From: Lysobacter sp. Root916
GTDB taxonomy: Bacteria; Pseudomonadota; Gammaproteobacteria; Xanthomonadales; Xanthomonadaceae
Direction: 5' to 3'
NCBI RefSeq assembly: GCF_001429785.1
Contig: NZ_LMJF01000001.1
Span: 1,257,546-1,321,545, forward strand
Length of the DNA: 64,000 bases
Part shown: one piece after another, positions 59,001-64,000 of the stretch
Layout of the letters: every line of letters starts with the position of its first letter
Position numbering within the stretch: position 1 is the first letter of the stretch
Position numbers and translations under genes: made by a program
Notes under the pieces: model-generated
Seen by the model: only the letters and a program-made list of their open reading frames with translations
What the model was told of the DNA's origin: nothing
Database searches by the model: none

Positions 59001-62000
59001 GCTGTCGCCCGCGCTGATGGCCTGGCTGGGCCATCCGCCGCCCCAGCGCGATGCCGATCTGTCGTCCACGCAGCTGGCGTTCCTGGGCCGATTGGCGCGC
59101 CGCACCTGGGGCTTCTTCGAAACCTACGTGCGCGCCGAGGACCACTGGTTGCCGCCGGACAATGTGCAGGAGCACCCCGCCCTGGTGGTCGCGCGCCGCA
59201 CCTCGCCGACCAACATCGGCCTGTCGCTGCTGGCCAATCTGTCGGCCTACGACTTCGGCTATCTGCAGACCGACGGCGTGCTGGAACGCACCCGCCGGGT
59301 CTTCGCCACCTTGGAGACGCTGCCGCGCCACCGCGGCCATTTCTACAACTGGTACGACACCGAAACACTGCAGCCGCTGCCGCCGCGCTACATCTCCACG
59401 GTCGACAGCGGCAACCTCGCCGGCCATCTGCTGACCTTGCGCCAGGGCCTGCTAGCGCTGATCGAGGCACCGGTGCTGGCGCCCAGCACCTATGCCGGCT
59501 TGGCCGACACCCTGGGCGTGCTGGAGGAAACCCAACGCGCGGCCGGTCTCGACGGCGAGGCCCTGACGCGCGCCCTGGCCGATCTGCGCGCCACCCTCGA
59601 TCCATTGCTCGAACAGGCGCCCGTCACCGTGGGCGATGCCGAACGCGCTCTGACCGAACTGCTCGCGCACGCCGACCAGGTGCTGGCGGTGTGGCCCGCG
59701 AGCGAGGACCCGATCGCCGATCACTGGGTCCACGCCCTGGCCGCCGCCTGTCGCTCCGCGCTGGCCGAGCTGCGGCATTTCGGTCTGCTGCCGCTGCCGA
59801 CCGATGACGACGAAAGCCAGCCCATCCCCAGCCTGCGCGAATTGCAGGCCCGATCCTCCAACGCCACGGCGCAGGAGCGCGCGCGCGCACGCGTCCACGA
59901 ACTCGAACGCCTCGCGCACGTCGCCGGGCAGTTCTCGTTGATGGAATACGAATTCCTCTACGACCGCGCGCGCCATCTGCTGTCGATCGGCTACAACGTG
60001 GACGAGCATCGCTTGGACGCCGGCTACTACGATCTGTTGGCCTCCGAGGCGCGGCTGTGCAGCTTCGTGGCGATCGCCCAGGGCCAGTTGCCGCAGGACA
60101 GCTGGTTCGCGCTGGGACGCCTGCTGACCGAGGTCAACGGCGACGCCACGCTGCTGTCGTGGAGCGGCTCGATGTTCGAGTACCTGATGCCGCAACTGGT
60201 GATGCCCAGCTATCCGGACACCCTGCTCGACCAGACCTCGCGCCACGCGGTGGATGCGCAGATCGCGCACGGCGCGCAGCGCGCCGTGCCCTGGGGCGTG
60301 TCCGAGTCCGGCTACAACACCGTCGATGCGCGCATGAACTACCAGTACCGCGCGTTCGGGGTGCCGGGCCTGGGCCTCAAGCGCGGTCTGGGCCTGGACC
60401 TGGTGATCGCGCCCTACGCCAGCATGATGGCGCTGATGGTGGCGCCGGAAGCCGCCTGCCAGAACCTGCAGCGGCTGACCGCGCAAGGCTTCGGCGGCGA
60501 CTTCGGCCTGTACGAAGCGATCGACTACACGCCGGCGCGCGTGCCGCACGGCCAGGACTGCGTGGTGGTGCGCTCGTTCATGGCTCACCACCAGGGCATG
60601 GGTCTGCTCTCGTTGGACCATCTGCTGCGCCACCAGCCCATGCAGCGGCGCTTCGTCGCCGACGCCGAGTTCCAGGCCACCTTGCTGCTGTTGCAGGAAC
60701 GCATCCCGCATACCGGCGTGTTCCATCCGCACGAGGCCGAAACCCTGGGTTCGCGCGGCGCGGCCGGCGAAACCGAAACCCAGCTGCGGATCTTCCGTAA
60801 TCCCGGCACGACCCGTCCGGCCGTGCAGTTGCTGTCCAACGGGCGCTATCACGGCCTGCTGACCAGCGCCGGCGGCGGTTACAGCCGCCAGCAGGACATG
60901 GCGGTCACGCGCTGGCGCGAGGACGGTACCCGCGACCATTGGGGCAGCTTCTGTTACTTGCGCGACGTCGACAGCGGCGAGTTCTGGTCGGCCGCGCTGC
61001 AGCCGACCGGGGTGCAGGTGGACCAGTACGAGGCGATCTTCTCCGACGCCAAGGCCGAGTTCCGCGGGCGCAAGCGCGGCTACGAGAGCCACCTGGAAAT
61101 CGCGATCTCGGCCGAGGACGACATCGAGCTGCGCCGGCTGCGCCTGAGCAATCGCAGCCGGCAAACGCGCACCATCGAGATCACCACCTACGCCGAAGTC
61201 GTGCTGGCGCCGGCGATCGCCGACGAACTGCATCCGGCCTTCAGCAATCTGTTCGTGCAGTCGGAGATCCTCAGGCAGAAGCAGGCGCTGCTGTGCACGC
61301 GACGCCCGCGCTCGCATGACGAAGTGCCGCCGTGGATGTTCCACCTGGTCGCCGCGCACGACGCCGATATCGGAGCGATTTCCTACGAGACCGACCGCGC
61401 GCGCTTCCTCGGCCGCGGCAACACCCCGCGCACGCCGCGCGCGCTGTCGATCGACGTGGCGCTGTCGGATACCGAAGGCTCGGTGCTGGACCCGATCGTG
61501 GCGATCCGCTGCCGGATCGAACTGGCGCCCGGGCAGACCGCGATGATCGACATGGTCACCGGCGTGGGCGCGGATCGCGACGCCTGCATGGGGCTGGTCG
61601 ACAAGTACCGCGACCGTCGCCTGGCCGACCGCGTGTTCGATCTGGCCTGGACGCACAGCCAGGTGGTGCGCCGCCAGATCAACGCTTCGCAGGCCGACGC
61701 GCAGTTGTACGAACGCCTGGCCGGCCTGATCGTGTACGCCCATCCCCTGCTGCGCGCCGATCCGGCGGTGTTGCTGCAGAACCAGCGCGGCCAATCCGGC
61801 CTGTGGGGCCATGCGATCTCCGGCGACCTGCCCATCGTGCTGTTGCGCATCGCCGACGCCGACAACATCGAACTGGTGCGGCAGATGGTGCAGGCGCACG
61901 CGTACTGGCGCCTCAAAGGCCTGCGCGCCGATCTGGTGATCTGGAACGAAAGCCAGGCCGGCTACCGCCAGCAGCTGCAGGACCTGATCCTGGGCATGGT

Positions 62001-64000
62001 CTCGGCCGACCCCGAAGGCAACATTCTCGATCGGCCGGGCGGCATCTTCGTGCGCCCGGCCCAGCAGATCTCGCAGGAGGATCGCATCCTGCTGCAGTCG
62101 GTGGCGCGCGTGATCGTCGACGATCAGAAGGGCACCCTGGCGGCCCAGATCGGCCGCCACGTGCCTCCGGAACGGGCGATCCCCGCCCTGCTGCCGGAAG
62201 CTGCGGCGGAGCTGGCCGCGGTCGCCGATACGGACGCATCGAACGGTCTGCCGCCCAGGCACGACGACCAAGCCGAGGACGTCTGGCCGTTCGACGCGGT
62301 GGCTCAGGAGTTCCTGTTCGACAACGGCACCGGCGCGTTCTCCGCCGACGGCCGCGAGTACGTGATCGTTTCGCGCGAAGGCGCGCCGACGCCGGCGCCA
62401 TGGTGCAATGTGATGGCCAACGCGAACTTCGGCACCGTGGTCAGCGAGAGCGCCCCGGGCTACACCTGGTTCGAGAACGCGCACGAATTCCGCCTGACGC
62501 CATGGCATAACGACCCGGTCGCCGACAGCGCCGGCGAGGCCTTCTACCTGCGCGACGAAGACAGCGGGCGGCTGTGGTCGCCGATGCCGCTGCCTTGCCG
62601 CGGGCGCGGCGACTACCGCACCCGCCATGGCTTCGGTTACAGCGTTTACGAACACCTCGAGGACGGCATCGCCAGCGAGCTGTGGGTGTACGTGGGCGTC
62701 GAGGACGCAGTGAAGTACTCGGTGCTGAAGGTGCGCAACCTGTCCGGCCGCGCGCGCCGGCTGTCCGCCACCGGCTATGTGGAATGGGTGTTGGGCGACC
62801 TGCGCGGCAAGTCGCAGATGCACGTGGTCAGCGAACTCAACGCCGAAAACGGCGTACTGACCGCGCGCAATCCCTACAACACCGAATTCAACGGCCGCGT
62901 CGCCTTCTTCGACACCGACGCCAACGGCTGCAGCTATACCGCCGACCGCACCGAGTTCCTCGGCCGCAACGGCAGCCTGGGCGAGCCGGCGGCACTGCGG
63001 CGCGAGCGTCTGTCCGGCCGCTTGGGCGTGGGCCTGGACCCCTGCGCCGCGATCCAGGTGCCGATCGTGCTGGCCGCCGGCGAGCAAAGCGAGACGGTGT
63101 TCCGCCTGGGCATGGGCAAGGACCACGGCGAAGCCTTGAGGCTGGCGGCCAAGGTGCGTGGCGTCGGCTGGGCGCACGATGTGCTGGACGGCGTGCGTAT
63201 CTACTGGCGCACGCTGCTGTCGAGCGTGCAGGTGCAGACTCCCGACCCCAGCGTGGACGCGCTGGCCAACGGCTGGCTGCTGTACCAGACCCTGGCCTGC
63301 CGCTACGTGGCGCGCAGCGGCTACTACCAGTCCGGCGGCGCCTTCGGTTTCCGCGATCAGTTGCAGGACGTGATGGCCAGCGTGCACGCCAAGCCGGCCC
63401 TGACCCGCGAACATCTGCTGCTGTGCGCGGCCCATCAGTTCCCGCACGGCGACGTGCTGCACTGGTGGCATCCGCCCCAGGGCCGCGGCGTACGCACGCG
63501 CTGTTCGGACGATTACCTGTGGCTGCCGCTGGCGGCCTGCCGTTACCTGACGGTCACCGGCGACACCGGCGTGCTGGACGAGAAGGTGCGCTACATCGAG
63601 GGGCGTCCGGTCAACCCGGACGAGGAGTCCTACTACGACCTGCCGGTGCCCTCCTACCTGCAGCAGTCGTTCTACGAGCATTGCGTGCTCGCCCTGCAGC
63701 GCGGCTGCGCCCTGCTGGGCGAGCGCGGACTGCCCCTGATCGGCACCGGCGACTGGAACGACGGCATGAACCGGGTCGGCGAAGCCGGCCGCGGCGAAAG
63801 CGTGTGGCTGGGCTTCTTCCTGTTCGAAACCCTGGAAGCCTTCACGGAGGTCGCACACGCGCGCGCGGACCACAGCTTTGCCGGCTATTGCCGCGAACAG
63901 GCGCAACGCCTGCGCGAGAATCTCGAAGCCAACGCCTGGGATGGGCAGTGGTATCGCCGCGCCTGGTTCGACGACGGCACGCCGCTGGGGTCCACCGCCA
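56023..64000 (+). CDS. ndvB: Cyclic beta-1,2-glucan synthase (partial)
   Basis: The frame is open for 2,659 codons to the right edge, without a stop. The N-terminal part has several membrane helices. A GT84-type glycosyltransferase region lies at about 640-800, with ITLDTDTRLPRDAA, ILSHDLLEG and RRYRWIRGDWQ. A glycoamylase-like domain starts at about 1,030 (WGFFETYVRAEDHWLPPDN). Two carbohydrate-binding beta domains (about 1,570 and 2,100) precede a GH94 phosphorylase domain with the catalytic GTGDWNDGMN at about 2,573. This order matches NdvB/ChvB proteins of about 2,800-2,900 residues, which make and ring-close periplasmic glucan. The ATG at 56023 follows TTTAGGTCTCCG; an in-frame ATG at 56041 is possible. 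Confidence 0.9.
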   Translation, partial: MPQLWRMFSHWLRLRRRLWRWRREATQRTLTSEEPLRSQLFNAEQMELHGRALATSHRLHARAGPELLLRRLEENEGLLDDASTLLTRMVQDEMRITPAGEWLLDNYYLVEEQIHTARRHLPKGYSRQLPSLSQGPSSGLPRVYDLSLEAIAHGDGRIDAETIGRFVAAYQSVAPLKLGELWAIPIMLRLALLDNLRRMAVRVMRDGADHRLAREWADLLNRTAADNPKDVVLMVADMARSQPPLTGAFVSELTRGLQGRGGAFSMPITWLEQWVVDGGQSIEELVHLESQQQAADQVSISNSIGSLRFLATMDWREFVEDMSVVEHRLREDPAGTYALMDFSTRDGYRHVIEKMARLSGASEPEVAELVLGLARSRAAATAPDDTQAHVGYYLVDDGVPLTRAAVAASGPERRPLRLRPARIPLGAYLAPIAAVTGLFAWGLLSHRSELPQHPATLWLLAVLAAIAYSELGIALVNWIATLLVAPRPLPRMDYSEGIPAQARSLVVVPCMLSSADAVDSLAEGLEVRFLANRDRHLHFALLSDFLDADQASLPADDALLARAAQRIATLNERYAPEDGDRFFLFHRARQWNPRERRWMGYERKRGKLAALNRLLRGGAQDEFLRVTGNTEALSQVRYVITLDTDTRLPRDAAREFVGTLAHPLNRARYDAQRGRVVRGYGILQPSVGTSQSGRRSTRYARMFGSEPGIDPYTRTVSDVYQDLFGEGSFVGKGIYDVDAFEAALADRFPDNRILSHDLLEGCYARAGLVSDVRLFEDYPSRYAADAKRRYRWIRGDWQLLPWLLPWVPRAQGGYERNPLSWLSRGKLLDNLRRSLVPAAATALLLWGWLYSAHPLAWTGWLLCLWLLPVLLPAVREAFVVPVDMPLESHLLRVGKSTLLQLQRAAVGLACLPYEALLSLGAIARTLWRLTISRRHLLQWNPSSEVERSLGSGMGAELRGMLAAPLFAVAAAALLVAVRPTSLWLALPLLGLWLLSPALMAWLGHPPPQRDADLSSTQLAFLGRLARRTWGFFETYVRAEDHWLPPDNVQEHPALVVARRTSPTNIGLSLLANLSAYDFGYLQTDGVLERTRRVFATLETLPRHRGHFYNWYDTETLQPLPPRYISTVDSGNLAGHLLTLRQGLLALIEAPVLAPSTYAGLADTLGVLEETQRAAGLDGEALTRALADLRATLDPLLEQAPVTVGDAERALTELLAHADQVLAVWPASEDPIADHWVHALAAACRSALAELRHFGLLPLPTDDDESQPIPSLRELQARSSNATAQERARARVHELERLAHVAGQFSLMEYEFLYDRARHLLSIGYNVDEHRLDAGYYDLLASEARLCSFVAIAQGQLPQDSWFALGRLLTEVNGDATLLSWSGSMFEYLMPQLVMPSYPDTLLDQTSRHAVDAQIAHGAQRAVPWGVSESGYNTVDARMNYQYRAFGVPGLGLKRGLGLDLVIAPYASMMALMVAPEAACQNLQRLTAQGFGGDFGLYEAIDYTPARVPHGQDCVVVRSFMAHHQGMGLLSLDHLLRHQPMQRRFVADAEFQATLLLLQERIPHTGVFHPHEAETLGSRGAAGETETQLRIFRNPGTTRPAVQLLSNGRYHGLLTSAGGGYSRQQDMAVTRWREDGTRDHWGSFCYLRDVDSGEFWSAALQPTGVQVDQYEAIFSDAKAEFRGRKRGYESHLEIAISAEDDIELRRLRLSNRSRQTRTIEITTYAEVVLAPAIADELHPAFSNLFVQSEILRQKQALLCTRRPRSHDEVPPWMFHLVAAHDADIGAISYETDRARFLGRGNTPRTPRALSIDVALSDTEGSVLDPIVAIRCRIELAPGQTAMIDMVTGVGADRDACMGLVDKYRDRRLADRVFDLAWTHSQVVRRQINASQADAQLYERLAGLIVYAHPLLRADPAVLLQNQRGQSGLWGHAISGDLPIVLLRIADADNIELVRQMVQAHAYWRLKGLRADLVIWNESQAGYRQQLQDLILGMVSADPEGNILDRPGGIFVRPAQQISQEDRILLQSVARVIVDDQKGTLAAQIGRHVPPERAIPALLPEAAAELAAVADTDASNGLPPRHDDQAEDVWPFDAVAQEFLFDNGTGAFSADGREYVIVSREGAPTPAPWCNVMANANFGTVVSESAPGYTWFENAHEFRLTPWHNDPVADSAGEAFYLRDEDSGRLWSPMPLPCRGRGDYRTRHGFGYSVYEHLEDGIASELWVYVGVEDAVKYSVLKVRNLSGRARRLSATGYVEWVLGDLRGKSQMHVVSELNAENGVLTARNPYNTEFNGRVAFFDTDANGCSYTADRTEFLGRNGSLGEPAALRRERLSGRLGVGLDPCAAIQVPIVLAAGEQSETVFRLGMGKDHGEALRLAAKVRGVGWAHDVLDGVRIYWRTLLSSVQVQTPDPSVDALANGWLLYQTLACRYVARSGYYQSGGAFGFRDQLQDVMASVHAKPALTREHLLLCAAHQFPHGDVLHWWHPPQGRGVRTRCSDDYLWLPLAACRYLTVTGDTGVLDEKVRYIEGRPVNPDEESYYDLPVPSYLQQSFYEHCVLALQRGCALLGERGLPLIGTGDWNDGMNRVGEAGRGESVWLGFFLFETLEAFTEVAHARADHSFAGYCREQAQRLRENLEANAWDGQWYRRAWFDDGTPLGSTA

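Noticed and set aside
59452..63906. Minus-strand frame of 1,484 codons
   Set aside because: It is antisense to the clear NdvB reading frame, has biased Gln/His/Ala/Val composition and no recognisable domain.

Overview
The window is about 68% GC chromosomal DNA from a gammaproteobacterium of the Xanthomonadaceae, most likely a Lysobacter or close relative. The evidence is a diffusible-signal-factor (DSF) rpf cluster next to lysS and prfB, a Lys-C-like secreted protease, GTAG-headed REP-like palindromes, GGGATTC heptamer repeats, and the order hrcA-grpE-dnaK-dnaJ ... dapB-carA ... carB-greA. No rRNA, tRNA, insertion sequence or CRISPR array was seen.

Region 1 (1-10.2 kb): rpfB and rpfF (+) converge on rpfC-rpfG (-), followed by lysS and prfB. 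rpfF makes the DSF signal, rpfC senses it and rpfG (HD-GYP) degrades cyclic di-GMP. As given, rpfC carries a one-base frameshift exactly in the linker between its kinase core and its receiver/Hpt part. prfB keeps the classic autoregulatory +1 frameshift. Region 2 (10.3-21.9 kb): accessory block with a secreted VIT/VWA protein, a Lys-C-like serine protease, and a minus-strand metal-uptake cassette (Cys-rich CopL-like protein, TonB-dependent receptor, PepSY membrane protein, PepSY/ferredoxin-reductase fusion), then a TSUP transporter.

Region 3 (21.9-32.5 kb): recJ, rpfE-like gene, greA, carB, carA and dapB. Three envelope genes (two paralogous secreted proteins around a membrane-anchored DUF6973-like protein) sit between carA and carB with overlapping start/stop codons. 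Region 4 (32.5-44 kb): small accessory genes (a SUKH-like protein and an unknown partner, a DUF3857/transglutaminase protein), then dnaJ, dnaK, grpE, hrcA and recN. REP-like palindromes flank hrcA, and heptamer arrays lie at dnaK/dnaJ and behind recN.

Region 5 (44-47 kb): fur, bamE, rnfH, ratA, smpB and a very short EF-Ts-like protein. Region 6 (47.5-56 kb): a CHASE-PAS histidine kinase, a one-span membrane protein and a small HTH protein on the minus strand, divergent from a second short HTH regulator across a repeat-bearing control region; then an alpha/beta hydrolase, a secreted Cys protein, a CPBP-type membrane protein, a probably leaderless small gene and an RsbRD-like histidine kinase. 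Region 7 (56-64 kb): the first 2,659 codons of a giant cyclic beta-1,2-glucan synthase (NdvB type) that runs off the right edge.

Best candidates for something new: the HTH switch joined to a sensor kinase (47.5-51.0 kb), the mini EF-Ts, the three genes inside carAB, the CopL-TonB-PepSY cassette and the broken rpfC. All family assignments come from reading motifs by eye; none was checked by database search.
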